Made by a program: the position numbers and the translations under genes. Of a stretch of DNA of 64,000 bases, positions 1 to 10,409 are shown piece by piece (the stretch's first letter is position 1; each line of letters opens with the position of its first letter). The notes beneath the pieces were generated by a model, which was not told the origin of the DNA, made no database searches, and was given only the letters and a program-made list of their open reading frames with translations. The stretch spans positions 224,771-288,770 of the forward strand of contig NZ_JACOPV010000007.1 in the NCBI RefSeq assembly GCF_016881005.1, in the 5' to 3' direction. The DNA is from Pseudomonas arcuscaelestis (GTDB lineage: Bacteria; Pseudomonadota; Gammaproteobacteria; Pseudomonadales; Pseudomonadaceae).

Positions 1-21
1 AACGTTTGATTAGTAGCGTCA

Positions 22-87
22 TTTGCACTTACATCCAATCATCGGATGAATTTAGATGAGAGAGAATACCCCTCTCAAAAGTGCAAA
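22..87. other. Nested inverted repeat resembling a three-way junction, downstream of hisC
   Basis: TTTGCACTT (22-30) pairs with AAGTGCAAA (79-87). Inside this 9-bp outer stem are two further hairpins, each with a 5-bp stem and 7-base loop: CATCC/GGATG (32-36 with 44-48) and GAGAG/CTCTC (60-64 with 72-76). The arrangement would fold as a closed three-way junction in RNA or a cruciform in DNA. It lies in the 158 bases beyond the end of hisC, where I see no gene. It may be a transcript end, a small RNA or part of an element continuing to the left. Function unknown. Confidence 0.4.
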
Positions 88-92
88 AGCAA

Positions 93-115
93 TCGCGGGG
101 GCAAGCCCACTCCCA
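93..115. repeat. REP-like element
   Basis: The stretch TCGCGGGGGCAAGCCCACTC and the next bases match the usual Pseudomonas REP form (a GC-rich palindromic core of the type CGCGGGCAAGCCCGCTCC). It lies between the end of hisC and the left edge, the usual extragenic place for REPs. Confidence 0.6.
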
Positions 116-158
116 ATTTGTGAGAGCCAGCTTACCCCACGAACAACTCGAACGCGTT

Positions 159-1205
159 TCAGTTCAACGCATCAAGCAACGCTTGGTTCATCTCCGGTGT
201 ACCGATAGTAATGCGCAGGAATTGAGCTATACGCGATTGCTTGAAGTGACGCACGATTACCCCCTGCTCGCGCAGTTTTGCCGCCAATTCGCTGGCATCG
301 TGCTGCGGATGGCGGGCAAAGATGAAGTTAGCGGCCGACGGCAGCACTTCAAAGCCACGCACAGTAAGTTCGCCCACCAGCGCTTGGCGACTGTCGATCA
401 CCTTGCGGCAGGTTTCATCGAAGTAGGTGCGATCGTCGAATGCCGCCGCAGCACCGACGATTGCCATGCGATCGAGCGGGTAGGAGTTGAAGCTGTTCTT
501 GATCCGCTCCAGGGCCTCGATCAAGTCTGGATGCCCTACCGCCAGGCCAACTCGCAGACCCGCCAGCGAACGCGACTTGGACAACGTCTGGGTGACCAGC
601 AGGTTGTCGTAGCGATCCACCAGGCTGATTGCCGTCTCGCCACCGAAGTCGATATAGGCTTCATCGACAACCACTACCGAGTTGGGGCTAGCCTTGAGCA
701 ACTGCTCAATGGCATCAAGCGCCAACAGGCAGCCGGTAGGCGCGTTGGGGTTGGGAAAAATGATGCCGCCATTGGCTTTGGCGTAATCGTTCACACGAAT
801 CTGGAACTGCTCGTCCAGCGCAATCTGCTCGAAAGGAATGCCATAGAGGCCGCAGTAGACCGGATAGAAGCTGTAGCTGATGTCCGGGAACAGCAAGGGC
901 GCGCCGTGCTGGAACAGGCCATGGAAAATGTGCGCCAGCACTTCATCCGAGCCGTTGCCCAGGAACACCTGGTTGCCTTCTACCCCGTAGTAGTTCGCCA
1001 CCGCCTGCTTGAGCAGATCGCTGTTGGGATCAGGGTAAAGGCGCAGATTGTCGTTCAACTCGCCACGCATCGCTTCAAGCGCCTTTGGCGATGGGCCATA
1101 CGGGTTCTCATTGGTGTTGAGCTTGACCAGCCTGGCCAGTTTCGGTTGCTCACCCGGAACGTAAGGCACCAGGTCCTTGACGAAGGGGCTCCAGAATTTA
1201 CTCAT
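159..1205 (-). CDS. hisC: Histidinol-phosphate aminotransferase
   Basis: This PLP enzyme converts imidazole-acetol phosphate and glutamate to histidinol phosphate in cytoplasmic histidine synthesis. The 348-residue product is the usual length for the family. Class I/II aminotransferase landmarks are visible: the N-terminal [10 protein letters not shown] motif (31-40), PNPNAPTG (151-158), DEAYIDF (181-187) and SLSK-type PLP lysine in [16 protein letters not shown] (Lys210). The C-terminal LRITIGT carries the substrate-binding arginine. The start lies two bases after the hisD stop, so hisD and hisC are almost certainly cotranscribed (hisG-hisD-hisC order). Pseudomonas can also hold a second HisC-like enzyme elsewhere. 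Identification is secure. Confidence 0.96.
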   Translation of the reverse strand: MSKFWSPFVKDLVPYVPGEQPKLARLVKLNTNENPYGPSPKALEAMRGELNDNLRLYPDPNSDLLKQAVANYYGVEGNQVFLGNGSDEVLAHIFHGLFQHGAPLLFPDISYSFYPVYCGLYGIPFEQIALDEQFQIRVNDYAKANGGIIFPNPNAPTGCLLALDAIEQLLKASPNSVVVVDEAYIDFGGETAISLVDRYDNLLVTQTLSKSRSLAGLRVGLAVGHPDLIEALERIKNSFNSYPLDRMAIVGAAAAFDDRTYFDETCRKVIDSRQALVGELTVRGFEVLPSAANFIFARHPQHDASELAAKLREQGVIVRHFKQSRIAQFLRITIGTPEMNQALLDALN

Positions 1206-1207
1206 GC

Positions 1208-2533
1208 TCAGTTCCCCTTTTTGTCTGCAACGATGCGGTATTCGGCACTGCGGGCGTGGGCTGTCAGCGATTCGCCGCGCGCCAGGATCGACGCGGTGTG
1301 GCCGAGTTCCGATGCACCCTGCTCGGAGCAGAAGATGATCGACGAACGCTTCTGGAAGTCGTAGACCCCCAGTGGCGATGAGAATCGCGCGGTGCCCGAG
1401 GTAGGCAACACGTGGTTTGGCCCTGCGCAGTAGTCACCCAACGCTTCGCTGGTGTGGCGACCCATGAAGATCGCACCGGCGTGGCGAATCTGTGGAAGCC
1501 AGGCCTGTGGATCCGCTACCGAAAGTTCCAGGTGCTCGGGCGCGATACGGTTGGCCACTTCCATGGCCTGCTGCATGTCACGTACCTGGATCAGCGCACC
1601 GCGGCCGTTGATCGAGGTCTTGATGATCTCGGCACGTTCCATGGTTGGCAGCAGCTTGTCGATGCTCGCCGCAACTTTGTCGAGAAACGCGGCATCCGGG
1701 CTGACCAGAATGGACTGCGCGTCTTCGTCGTGCTCAGCCTGGGAGAACAGGTCCATGGCGATCCAGTCCGGATCGGTCTGGCCGTCACACACCACCAGGA
1801 TCTCCGAAGGTCCGGCAATCATGTCGATGCCCACTTGGCCGAATACGTGGCGCTTGGCAGTCGCAACGTAGATGTTGCCGGGCCCGACCACCTTGTCCAC
1901 CTGCGGCACGCTTTCGGTGCCATAGGCCAGCGCGGCTACCGCCTGCGCTCCACCAATGGTGAACACCCGATCGACCCCGGCAATACAGGCCGCCGCGAGC
2001 ACCAGTTCGTTGACCTCACCGCGCGGGGTTGGCACCACCATGACTACTTCACCAACGCCGGCCACCTTGGCTGGAATCGCATTCATCAACACGGAGGAAG
2101 GATAGGATGCCTTGCCCCCCGGTACATAAAGGCCGGCGCGATCCAGTGGCGTGACCTTCTGCCCCAACACGGTACCGTCAGCTTCGGTGTAGCTCCAGGA
2201 GTCCTGCTTCTGCCGTTCGTGGTAGTTGCGCACGCGGCTGGCAGCTTTTTCCAGGGCATCGCGTTGGGCTTGGGTGATGCGAGTCAGAGCCAGCTCCAGG
2301 CGCTCACGACCGAGGATCAGGTCATCGATCGATTTGGCGTCTACGCCATCGAAACGCTGGGTAAATTCCACCAGTGCCGCATCACCGCGCTCACGTACAG
2401 CCTTGATGATGTCGAGCACACGCTGGTTGACCGCATCGTCAGACACACTTTCCCAGCTCAACAGATGATCCAGATGTCGGGCGAAATCCGGGTCAGCGGC
2501 ATTGAGTCGGGCAATTGCAGTGGACGTGGTCAT
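1208..2533 (-). CDS. hisD: Histidinol dehydrogenase
   Basis: This zinc enzyme oxidises L-histidinol to L-histidine in two NAD-dependent steps, the last of the pathway. I start it at the ATG at 2533 (441 residues, [10 protein letters not shown]). The frame stays open to 2569, but those 12 extra residues do not fit the family. Zinc ligands inferred from E. coli numbering are all present: Gln265, His268, Asp367 and His426. The catalytic Glu333-His334 pair sits in APEHLE. The family signature [18 protein letters not shown] lies near 215-232. It is 126 bases downstream of hisG, with an intercistronic hairpin between, and directly upstream of hisC. Confidence 0.96.
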   Translation of the reverse strand: MTTSTAIARLNAADPDFARHLDHLLSWESVSDDAVNQRVLDIIKAVRERGDAALVEFTQRFDGVDAKSIDDLILGRERLELALTRITQAQRDALEKAASRVRNYHERQKQDSWSYTEADGTVLGQKVTPLDRAGLYVPGGKASYPSSVLMNAIPAKVAGVGEVVMVVPTPRGEVNELVLAAACIAGVDRVFTIGGAQAVAALAYGTESVPQVDKVVGPGNIYVATAKRHVFGQVGIDMIAGPSEILVVCDGQTDPDWIAMDLFSQAEHDEDAQSILVSPDAAFLDKVAASIDKLLPTMERAEIIKTSINGRGALIQVRDMQQAMEVANRIAPEHLELSVADPQAWLPQIRHAGAIFMGRHTSEALGDYCAGPNHVLPTSGTARFSSPLGVYDFQKRSSIIFCSEQGASELGHTASILARGESLTAHARSAEYRIVADKKGN

Positions 2534-2631
2534 AGCGAGGGCCTCAATAAATGGCGATTGCTCAGGCACCCTAAGCTACCAGTCCATCCGCGCGGGCACC
2601 CGAGAAAATTGGCTATGACGCGGATAGACGG

Positions 2632-2652
2632 GCGCGACAGCGAAGGTCGCGC
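2632..2652. other. Intercistronic hairpin between hisG and hisD
   Basis: GCGCGAC (2632-2638) pairs with GTCGCGC (2646-2652) across a 7-base loop, just after the hisG stop. No T-run follows on the minus strand, so it is more likely an mRNA stability or processing element than a full terminator. Confidence 0.4.
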
Positions 2653-2659
2653 GCAGAGG

Positions 2660-3295
2660 TCAGCCGCGGTGTCGCGATTCGACAGCCTGGCGCAGGGTGT
2701 CGATCAGGCTTTGGATGCGGGCATGCTGCATCTTCATCGAAGCCTTGTTGACCACCAGCCGGGAGCTGATGGTGGCAATCATTTCCTGGGGTTCCAGGCC
2801 ATTGGCGCGCAGTGTGTTGCCGGTATCGACGACGTCGATGATCTTGTCAGCCAGGCCGATCAGCGGCGCCAGCTCCATCGAACCATACAATTTGATGATA
2901 TCGACCTGACGGCCTTGCTCGGCATAGTAGCGCTTGGCAACGTTGACGAACTTGGTCGCCACGCGCAGCCGGCCCTTTGGCTCGGGGGCGCCGATTGCGC
3001 CGGCAGTCATCAGCTTGCACTGGGCAATCTGCAGGTCCAGCGGCTCATAGAGACCCTGGCCGCCGTACTCCATCAGCACGTCCTTGCCGGCCACACCCAG
3101 ATCGGCGGCGCCATGCTCGACATAGGTCGGCACGTCGGTAGCCCGTACGATCAACAGGCGTACATCGTCCTGCGTCGTAGGAATGATCAGCTTGCGGCTC
3201 TTGTCCGGGTTTTCGGTCGGAACAATACCCGCTTCCGCCAGCAGTGGCAGGGTATCGTCGAGAATCCGACCTTTGGATAGCGCGATGGTCAACAT
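2660..3295 (-). CDS. hisG: ATP phosphoribosyltransferase, short form
   Basis: It joins ATP and PRPP to form phosphoribosyl-ATP, the first committed step of histidine synthesis. At 211 residues it is the short HisG form, lacking the C-terminal regulatory domain of the roughly 300-residue long form. Short HisG proteins act as hetero-octamers with HisZ, a histidyl-tRNA-synthetase-like subunit. No hisZ is present in this window, so it must lie elsewhere. The PRPP-binding loop is seen in [22 protein letters not shown] sequence (about 152-169). The gene sits between murA and hisD on the same strand, 107 bases from the murA start side. Confidence 0.95.
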   Translation of the reverse strand: MLTIALSKGRILDDTLPLLAEAGIVPTENPDKSRKLIIPTTQDDVRLLIVRATDVPTYVEHGAADLGVAGKDVLMEYGGQGLYEPLDLQIAQCKLMTAGAIGAPEPKGRLRVATKFVNVAKRYYAEQGRQVDIIKLYGSMELAPLIGLADKIIDVVDTGNTLRANGLEPQEMIATISSRLVVNKASMKMQHARIQSLIDTLRQAVESRHRG

Positions 3296-3402
3296 GGGAA
3301 ACGTCGGTCCTTATGCGGCTACAGCCGGCCGGACCTGAGTTGGCCCGACCGCATTCAATTCGGTGCAGCAATTGGCTGGCGCGTCCCTGCGCCGATAACA
3401 GA

Positions 3403-4686
<1,284 letters not shown>

Positions 4687-4692
4687 TTAGGC

Positions 4693-4932
4693 TCAGTTGC
4701 GCTCAGCCCAGGCTGCGCTGCTGAAAAATTTCATGGTTACCGCATGGATGCTGCCATCGGTGATCCACGGATTAAGATGAGCATAGATCTGCTGCTGACG
4801 CTTGACCGGGCTCAGGGCCGCCAACTCGTCGCTGATCACGTTCAACTGGAAGTTGCAGCCTTCGCCTTCAACTTCGACCCGGGTTCCCGGCAACTTTTCT
4901 TCAAGGAAGTTCTTAACTTCTACGGCCTGCAT
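4693..4932 (-). CDS. ibaG: BolA/IbaG family iron-sulfur metabolism protein
   Basis: A 79-residue BolA-like protein starting at MQAVEVKNFL. The frame is open further upstream to 5151, but that extension runs through the terminator and mlaB, so the ATG at 4932 is chosen. The BolA fold pattern is visible in LNVISDELAALSPVKRQQQI and the C-terminal HAVTMKFFSSAAW. IbaG partners with monothiol glutaredoxins in Fe-S trafficking, and in several gammaproteobacteria it is linked to acid stress. It is cotranscribed with murA and separated from the upstream mla operon by a terminator. Confidence 0.9.
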   Translation of the reverse strand: MQAVEVKNFLEEKLPGTRVEVEGEGCNFQLNVISDELAALSPVKRQQQIYAHLNPWITDGSIHAVTMKFFSSAAWAERN

Positions 4933-4978
4933 GCTCAACCTCAATCGGCGCCCTGTGCGCGCGGGTCGGCCATCATAC

Positions 4979-5030
4979 AAAAAAGCCCCTCGCCTGCGAA
5001 CCCCGTAAACGGAGACTCTGACAGAGGGGC
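4979..5030 (-). terminator. Rho-independent terminator of the mla operon
   Basis: Read on the minus strand, GCCCCTC (complement of 5024-5030) and GAGGGGC (complement of 4985-4991) form a 7-bp GC-rich stem. It is followed at once by six T residues (complement of 4979-4984). It lies 18 bases past the mlaB stop. The loop is long (about 32 bases) and itself contains further pairing. Confidence 0.75.
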
Positions 5031-5047
5031 CAGTTATTGGCTGGCGA

Positions 5048-5353
5048 TCATTGACCGACCAGCACCTCATCGAGGTCGTAAACCTCGGCGATTTCACGCA
5101 TGTCCTGTGGCATCGCACGCAACTCGACAGCCTTGCCGGCCGCTTTGCCATCGCGCATGAACGCCAGCAACAGCGACAGTCCGACGCTGCTCGATTTCTC
5201 TACCCTGGAACAATCGAGCACCAGGCTTTCAGCCTTGCAAGCTGCAATCAAAGCCTCGCCTTCCTTGCGCAAGGCTGGACCGCTGCGGTAGTCCAGTACC
5301 CCGGCCAGGCTGAGCACGCCGGGCTCGCTCATGGTTACGGCGCTATCACTCAT
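5048..5353 (-). CDS. mlaB: STAS-domain protein of the Mla phospholipid transporter
   Basis: A 101-residue STAS-fold protein, the last gene of mlaFEDCB. MlaB binds the MlaF ATPase in the inner membrane and is needed for assembly and activity of the MlaFEDB complex. The STAS pattern is seen in LVLDCSRVEKSSSVGLSLLLAFMRDG, where the serine/threonine region faces the ATPase in characterised relatives. The ATG overlaps the mlaC stop by four bases (ATGA), which suggests translational coupling. A second in-frame Met at residue 8 is possible. Confidence 0.9.
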   Translation of the reverse strand: MSDSAVTMSEPGVLSLAGVLDYRSGPALRKEGEALIAACKAESLVLDCSRVEKSSSVGLSLLLAFMRDGKAAGKAVELRAMPQDMREIAEVYDLDEVLVGQ

Positions 5354-6000
5354 TGTGCTTGCTTCTCGACTGCGTCGTCGGCAGTTTCCTTGGCCTTGGC
5401 CACTTCACCTGCCCAGCCATTGATGGTCTTGTCCAGGTCGTTGCCATTACGGTTCATGGCATCGGCGAATTGGTCACGGAACAGTTTGCCGATGTTGATG
5501 CCGTTGACGATGACATTACGCACTTTCCATTCGCCACCCAGCTTAGTCATGGTGTAGGACACCGGATAGACGGCGCCATTATTGCCCTTGACCGTCATGT
5601 CGACGCTGGCACGATCATCACCGTCAAGCTTGGCATTGCCGACGGTAATGCCCTGGTTGTTGTACTCGAGCAGGGCGTTGCCATAGAACTGCATCAGGCT
5701 GCGCTTGAAGTTTTCCTGGAAGCGCTGCATCTGCTCCGGGGTAGCCTTGCGCGAATACTTGACGGTCATGATGCTTTTCGAAATACCGTCGGCGTCCACA
5801 ACCGGACCCAGGTTGGCATTGAGCGCATCGTAGAACGCACTTGGGTTGGCCTTGTACTGCTCCTTGTTGGCCTTCAGATCAGCCAGCAATTGATTGGTGG
5901 TGCCCTGAATCACCTCTTTGGGTGACTGGGCAGCCGCGCCAGCCATCAACGGCAGCGCCGCCAAAATAACCAGCAAACCGCGTCGCAGGATAGAAATCAT
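5350..6000 (-). CDS. mlaC: Periplasmic phospholipid-binding protein MlaC (Ttg2D)
   Basis: A 216-residue MlaC/Ttg2D-family protein that ferries phospholipids between the outer-membrane MlaA complex and the MlaFEDB inner-membrane complex. A signal peptide is visible (MISILRRGLLVILAALPLMA, cleavage near AAA-Q). The mature part carries the family pattern around VIQGTTNQLLADLKANK and VKYSRKATPEQMQRF. In P. putida this operon is called ttg2 and was linked to toluene tolerance. mlaA is not in this window. The gene starts 9 bases after mlaD. Confidence 0.95.
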   Translation of the reverse strand: MISILRRGLLVILAALPLMAGAAAQSPKEVIQGTTNQLLADLKANKEQYKANPSAFYDALNANLGPVVDADGISKSIMTVKYSRKATPEQMQRFQENFKRSLMQFYGNALLEYNNQGITVGNAKLDGDDRASVDMTVKGNNGAVYPVSYTMTKLGGEWKVRNVIVNGINIGKLFRDQFADAMNRNGNDLDKTINGWAGEVAKAKETADDAVEKQAQ

Positions 6001-6009
6001 GGAAACCCC

Positions 6010-6477
6010 TTATTTAGCTTCTTTGCCAACGGTATTGAGCAGGAACTTGCCAATCAGATCTTCCAGCACCAGCGCCGACTGCGTGTCATGGATGGTCGAA
6101 CCATCCTTGAGTACTGCATCTTCGCCGCCCACGCTGATCCCGATGTACTTCTCGCCGAGCAACCCAGCGGTGAGGATAGATGCAGTGGAGTCGGTAGGCA
6201 GGTTGTCTACGCGTTTTTCCAGTTGCAGCGTCACTCGACCGGTATAGGTGTCACGGTCCAGATCGATGGCTGTGACCTTACCGATGGTTACACCGGCCAT
6301 GGTCACTTTAGCTCTGACCGTCAAACCGGCGATATTGTCGAAATTTGCATAAACTTTATAGGTATCGCTGCTCGGGCTCGCCGACAGGCCACTGACACGC
6401 AGGGCCAGCAGAATCAGCGCCAGGATCCCGGCCAGGAGGAACAGGCCGACACCGATTTCCAGGGTGCGGTTTTGCAT
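6010..6477 (-). CDS. mlaD: MCE-domain protein MlaD
   Basis: A 155-residue inner-membrane protein with one N-terminal transmembrane helix (about residues 7-27, LEIGVGLFLLAGILALILLA) and one periplasmic MCE domain (about 40-118). MlaD forms a hexameric ring that binds phospholipid on top of MlaE. The MCE pattern is visible in YANFDNIAGLTVRAKVTMAG and LLGEKYIGISVGGED. It overlaps mlaE by one base and is followed by mlaC. Confidence 0.95.
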   Translation of the reverse strand: MQNRTLEIGVGLFLLAGILALILLALRVSGLSASPSSDTYKVYANFDNIAGLTVRAKVTMAGVTIGKVTAIDLDRDTYTGRVTLQLEKRVDNLPTDSTASILTAGLLGEKYIGISVGGEDAVLKDGSTIHDTQSALVLEDLIGKFLLNTVGKEAK

Positions 6478-7274
6478 CAGAAATCTCCAAACATCAAGGC
6501 GGTCAGAATAAAGTCCAGACCCAGGACTGCCAACGAGGCATAGACCACGGTCTTGGTAGTGGCACGACTGATCCCCTCTGACGTGGGCTCGCAGTCATAA
6601 CCTTGGAATACGGCAATCCAGGTAACAACGAAGGCAAAAACAATACTTTTGATCACGCCATTGAGCACGTCATCGGTAAACGACACGCTATTTTGCATGT
6701 TCGCCCAGAACGAGCCTTCATAGACGCCCAGCCAGTCGACTGCCACCCACGACCCACCCCAGATTCCCACCACGCTGAAAATCAGCGCCAGCAATGGCAG
6801 CGAGATGAAGCCAGCCCATAGCCGCGGGGCAACAATGTACTTGAGCGGATCAACACCGATCATTTCCAGGCTGGACAACTGCTCGGTGGACTTCATGTTG
6901 CCGATTTCGGCGGTAAGCGCCGAACCGGCCCGCCCGGCGAACAACAGCGCAGTGACCACCGGACCCAGCTCTCGCAGCAGGGTCAAGGCAACCATCTGCC
7001 CCACCGCCTGTTCCGAGCCGTACTTGGTCAGAATACTGAAGCCCTGCAGCGCCAGCACCATGCCGATGAACACACCGGATACGACGATAATCGCCAGCGA
7101 CAGGACGCCGACCGAATAAAGTTGCCTGACCAGCAGTTGAAAACCGCCGCCAGTCCCACTGCGCCCTACCAGAGAATGCAGGAGGAACAGGAACGAGCGG
7201 CCGAGTATCGCCAGCACATCGATGGCCGAACGGCCAAAGCGGCGAATACGTTCGAGTAAAGATTTTCTGCGCAT
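6477..7274 (-). CDS. mlaE: ABC permease MlaE
   Basis: The permease of the MlaFEDB phospholipid transporter, 265 residues with about five hydrophobic segments. The family motif [26 protein letters not shown] is visible near residues 100-125. I start it at the ATG at 7274, where TGATG overlaps the mlaF stop. The frame also has a TTG one codon upstream. It is the second gene of mlaFEDCB. Confidence 0.94.
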   Translation of the reverse strand: MRRKSLLERIRRFGRSAIDVLAILGRSFLFLLHSLVGRSGTGGGFQLLVRQLYSVGVLSLAIIVVSGVFIGMVLALQGFSILTKYGSEQAVGQMVALTLLRELGPVVTALLFAGRAGSALTAEIGNMKSTEQLSSLEMIGVDPLKYIVAPRLWAGFISLPLLALIFSVVGIWGGSWVAVDWLGVYEGSFWANMQNSVSFTDDVLNGVIKSIVFAFVVTWIAVFQGYDCEPTSEGISRATTKTVVYASLAVLGLDFILTALMFGDF

Positions 7275-8083
7275 CAACGCTTCCCCAGAAGATCGGCGCG
7301 GTAATCCGGCGCAGGAAAGTGAAAGGGCACCGGGCCATCCGGGTCGCCTTTCATGAATTGACGAATGCGCGGGTTATCCGACCCCATCAGCTCATCCGGT
7401 GTACCCTGACCAAGCACCTGGCCATCACCCACCACGTAAATGTAGTCGGCAATACTGGCTGTTTCGGCCAGATCATGGGACACCACGATGCTGGTAATGC
7501 CCAACGCATCGTTGAGCAAACGGATCAGGCGCACCAGAACGCCCATGGCAATCGGATCCTGACCGACGAAGGGTTCGTCATACATGAGGATTTGCGGGTC
7601 CAGAGCGATGGCACGCGCCAAGGCCACACGACGTTTCATGCCACCGGACAGCTCGTCAGGCATCAATTCGATTGCACCGCGCAAGCCGACGGCCTGTAGC
7701 TTCATCAAGACGATATCGCGAATCATCTCGTCAGACAGCTTGGTGTGCACCCGCAGCGGAAACGCGACGTTCTCGAATACATCGAGATCCGTAAACAGCG
7801 CACCACTTTGAAACAGCACCCCCATTTGCTTGCGCGCATCGAACAGATCGCTGCGCGACAGCGTCGGCAGATTCTGACCGGCAACCCAGACTTCACCGCT
7901 GCTCGGACGCAGCTGTGCGCCCATCAGACGCAACAGTGTGGTCTTGCCGCACCCGGAAGGACCCATGATGCCGGTAACCTTGCCGCGGGGAATGCGTATA
8001 TCGACATTATTGAAGATGCTGCGCGAACCGCGCTTGAAGGACAGGCCCTTCAATTCGACCGCGTAGGCGTTATCAACGCTCAT
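7274..8083 (-). CDS. mlaF: ABC ATPase MlaF
   Basis: The ATPase of the Mla system, 269 residues. Walker A is GPSGCGKTT (41-49), the signature is LSGGMKRR, and Walker B is ILMYDEPF. The C-terminal tail (about 250-269, [17 protein letters not shown]) is the extension that in characterised homologues reaches across the MlaF dimer and contacts MlaB. It is the first gene of the operon, with a sigma-70-like promoter about 90 bases upstream. Confidence 0.95.
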   Translation of the reverse strand: MSVDNAYAVELKGLSFKRGSRSIFNNVDIRIPRGKVTGIMGPSGCGKTTLLRLMGAQLRPSSGEVWVAGQNLPTLSRSDLFDARKQMGVLFQSGALFTDLDVFENVAFPLRVHTKLSDEMIRDIVLMKLQAVGLRGAIELMPDELSGGMKRRVALARAIALDPQILMYDEPFVGQDPIAMGVLVRLIRLLNDALGITSIVVSHDLAETASIADYIYVVGDGQVLGQGTPDELMGSDNPRIRQFMKGDPDGPVPFHFPAPDYRADLLGKR

Positions 8084-8172
8084 CTAAACTCCTTGCGATG
8101 CACCCTTTTCACTCAGACGCGCGCCCCCTTCATGGAGGCACGAACGCCCGGAGCGGGCCGAACAGGCGGCGA

Positions 8173-8202
8173 ACTATAGCATCGCTGATAGCGGCGCCCC
8201 AA
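8173..8202 (-). promoter_or_regulatory. Candidate sigma-70 promoter for mlaFEDCB
   Basis: On the minus strand a -10 of TATAGT (complement of 8173-8178) lies 18 bases downstream of TTGGGG (complement of 8197-8202). This places a start site about 80 bases before mlaF. The 245-base gap between mlaF and kdsD is divergent and holds promoters for both; nothing else is seen in it. Confidence 0.4.
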
Positions 8203-8288
8203 GGCCGCCGCTGTGCTTGTTCAGCTACGGTTAAGGTTAATGAGCGAATGTATGACAATCACAAGGTGAGGGTTTTGCGCATTACCGC

Positions 8289-8294
8289 TATAAT
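8289..8294 (+). promoter_or_regulatory. Candidate -10 element for kdsD
   Basis: A perfect TATAAT occurs 35 bases before the kdsD ATG, in the divergent gap with mlaF. No convincing -35 box is seen at the right distance, so only the -10 is claimed. Confidence 0.4.
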
Positions 8295-8328
8295 CGCCGC
8301 CTTTTCATCAGGCAATCCGATTTTCGAC

Positions 8329-9303
8329 ATGAGCCAATCCAGCGACCTGATCCAATCCGCGCAACGCACCATCCGTTTCGAACTCGAAGCGGTTGAGGGC
8401 TTGCTGGCCCACATCGACGCCGATTTCGTCAAGGCCTGCGAGCTGATCCTGGTCAGCAAAGGCCGAGTGGTAGTGGTCGGCATGGGCAAGTCTGGGCATA
8501 TCGGCAACAAGATCGCCGCCACCCTGGCAAGTACTGGCACCCCGGCATTCTTCGTGCACCCGGCTGAGGCCAGCCACGGTGACATGGGCATGATCACGCG
8601 TGACGACGTCATCCTCGCCCTGTCCAATTCCGGATCTACCGCCGAAATCGTTACCCTGCTGCCGTTGATCAAACGCCTGGGCATCCAGCTGATCAGCCTC
8701 ACCGGCAACCCGGACTCGCCCCTGGCCAAGGCTGCGGAAGTCAATCTTGATGCTCGCGTCGCCCAGGAGGCCTGCCCGCTCAATCTTGCACCGACGTCCT
8801 CGACGACCGCCGCGTTGGTATTGGGCGACGCCCTGGCCATTGCACTGCTCGAAGCGCGCGGTTTCACCGCTGAAGACTTCGCGTTCTCACACCCGGGCGG
8901 CGCCCTGGGGCGGCGACTGCTGCTGAAGGTCGAAAACGTCATGCACGCAGGCGAGGAATTGCCCCATGTGCAACGCGGTACCCTGCTCAAGGACGCGCTT
9001 CTTGAAATGTCTCGAAAAGGTTTGGGCATGACGGTGGTGCTCGAAGCCGACGGACGGTTGGCCGGGATCTTCACCGACGGTGACTTGCGCCGCAGCCTGG
9101 ATCGCAGCATCGATGTGCACACAACCCTGATCGAAGACGTCATGACTGCTCATGGCAAGACTGCCCGCGCCGAGATGCTCGCTGCCGAGGCACTGAAAAT
9201 CATGGAAGACCACAAGATCAGCGCCCTGGTGGTGATCGACAAGGACCAGCGCCCGGTTGGCGCCCTGAACATGCACGATCTGTTGCGTGCGGGAGTGATG
9301 TAA
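8329..9303 (+). CDS. kdsD: Arabinose-5-phosphate isomerase
   Basis: It interconverts D-ribulose 5-phosphate and D-arabinose 5-phosphate, the precursor of KDO for lipopolysaccharide. The 324-residue protein has an N-terminal SIS sugar-isomerase domain (about 40-175, with VVVGMGKSGHIGNKIAATLA) and two C-terminal CBS domains (about 205-324). The frame is open from 8098, but the ATG at 8329 (MSQSSDLIQS) gives the family length and lies just after the -10 element. kdsC follows with no gap. Confidence 0.95.
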   Translation: MSQSSDLIQSAQRTIRFELEAVEGLLAHIDADFVKACELILVSKGRVVVVGMGKSGHIGNKIAATLASTGTPAFFVHPAEASHGDMGMITRDDVILALSNSGSTAEIVTLLPLIKRLGIQLISLTGNPDSPLAKAAEVNLDARVAQEACPLNLAPTSSTTAALVLGDALAIALLEARGFTAEDFAFSHPGGALGRRLLLKVENVMHAGEELPHVQRGTLLKDALLEMSRKGLGMTVVLEADGRLAGIFTDGDLRRSLDRSIDVHTTLIEDVMTAHGKTARAEMLAAEALKIMEDHKISALVVIDKDQRPVGALNMHDLLRAGVM

Positions 9304-9828
9304 ATGAGCCAGGACCTGCTTCAACGTGGCAAAGCCATCAAGCTCGCCGTATTCGACGTTGATGGTGTCTTGACCGATGGGCGCTTGTATTTCCTCGAAG
9401 ATGGCAGCGAGTTCAAGACATTCAACACCCTCGACGGCCAAGGCATTAAAATGCTCATGGCCTCGGGCGTTACCACCGCAATCATTAGTGGGCGCAAGAC
9501 CCCAGTCGTCGAACGCCGGGCCAAGAACCTCGGTATTCCTCACCTGTATCAAGGCCGCGAAGATAAAATGGTGGTGCTGGACGAACTTCTTGGCCAACTC
9601 AACCTAAGCTATGAACAGGTCGCCTATCTGGGCGACGACCTGCCCGACCTGCCGGTGATCCGGCGCGTCGGCCTGGGCATGGCAGTGGCCAATGCCGCAG
9701 CCTTCGTACGCGAGCACGCCCACGGGATTACCAAGGCCCGTGGCGGTGAAGGCGCCGCCCGAGAGTTCTGTGAGTTGATCCTGCAAGCCCAGGGCAATCT
9801 CGATGCGGCCAATGCCAATTACCTGTAG
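9304..9828 (+). CDS. kdsC: 3-deoxy-D-manno-octulosonate 8-phosphate phosphatase
   Basis: A 174-residue HAD phosphatase that removes the phosphate from KDO 8-phosphate. The motif I aspartates are Asp18 and Asp20 in VFDVDGVLTDG. The GDDLPDLPVI loop (about 114-123) is motif IV. Its small size without a cap domain matches the tetrameric KdsC subclass. The ATG directly follows the kdsD stop. It precedes lptC, the widespread kdsD-kdsC-lptCAB order. Confidence 0.95.
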   Translation: MSQDLLQRGKAIKLAVFDVDGVLTDGRLYFLEDGSEFKTFNTLDGQGIKMLMASGVTTAIISGRKTPVVERRAKNLGIPHLYQGREDKMVVLDELLGQLNLSYEQVAYLGDDLPDLPVIRRVGLGMAVANAAAFVREHAHGITKARGGEGAAREFCELILQAQGNLDAANANYL

Positions 9829-9836
9829 AGCGACAC

Positions 9837-10409
9837 ATGTTCAGTAAAAAGATTCGAACCATTGCGCTGTTCAGTGTGATAGCCGCCTTGCTGGTGGCGG
9901 TCGGCTACTGGAACATCAGCCCCGAAAGCTTCCTCGACAAGCCCCAGGCGACCGTCGACAAGAATGCAATCGATTACTACGCCACCAACGCCCACAGCGT
10001 GCAGTTCCTGCCAGATGGCAAAATGCAGTACGAGATGACCGCAGACAAGGTCGAGCATCTCATGGTCAGTGAAGTGACCCTGCTGACCAAGCCGGACCTG
10101 CAGATGTATCGCGGTACCACCTACCCTTGGCATGTGCAAAGTGAAAAGGGCGAGGTCAACCCTGACGGCACTGAAGTGGAACTGATCGACTCGGTACGGG
10201 TTGCCCGTACCGATGAAAAGAACCGCACCATGATCATTACCAGCAGTCGCATGACCGTATTCCCGCAGAAGCAATATGCTCAAACCGAGCAAGCCGTTAG
10301 AATCGACGGCGCCGGTGGCGTTACTACGGGCAATGGAATGAAAGCGTATTTGAAAGAAGGCAGGATGGACCTGCTTTCTAACGTAAGAGGACAGTATGAG
10401 GCTCGTTAA
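9837..10409 (+). CDS. lptC: LPS export protein LptC
   Basis: A 190-residue bitopic inner-membrane protein that receives LPS from the LptB2FG transporter and passes it to LptA. There is one N-terminal transmembrane helix (about 7-23, IALFSVIAALLVAVGYW) followed by a periplasmic beta-jellyroll domain. The family pattern is seen in KMQYEMTADKVEHL and the repeating beta strands up to SSRMTVFPQKQYAQTEQAV. The 3' end overlaps lptA by 14 bases. Confidence 0.93.
   Translation: MFSKKIRTIALFSVIAALLVAVGYWNISPESFLDKPQATVDKNAIDYYATNAHSVQFLPDGKMQYEMTADKVEHLMVSEVTLLTKPDLQMYRGTTYPWHVQSEKGEVNPDGTEVELIDSVRVARTDEKNRTMIITSSRMTVFPQKQYAQTEQAVRIDGAGGVTTGNGMKAYLKEGRMDLLSNVRGQYEAR

Noticed and set aside
1412..3280. 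Long open frame (622 codons) opposite hisD and hisG
   Set aside because: Codon bias of a high-GC genome leaves antisense frames open; the minus-strand genes are clear.
8098..8328. Upstream extension of kdsD
   Set aside because: It would begin before the TATAAT element and has no homology to KdsD.
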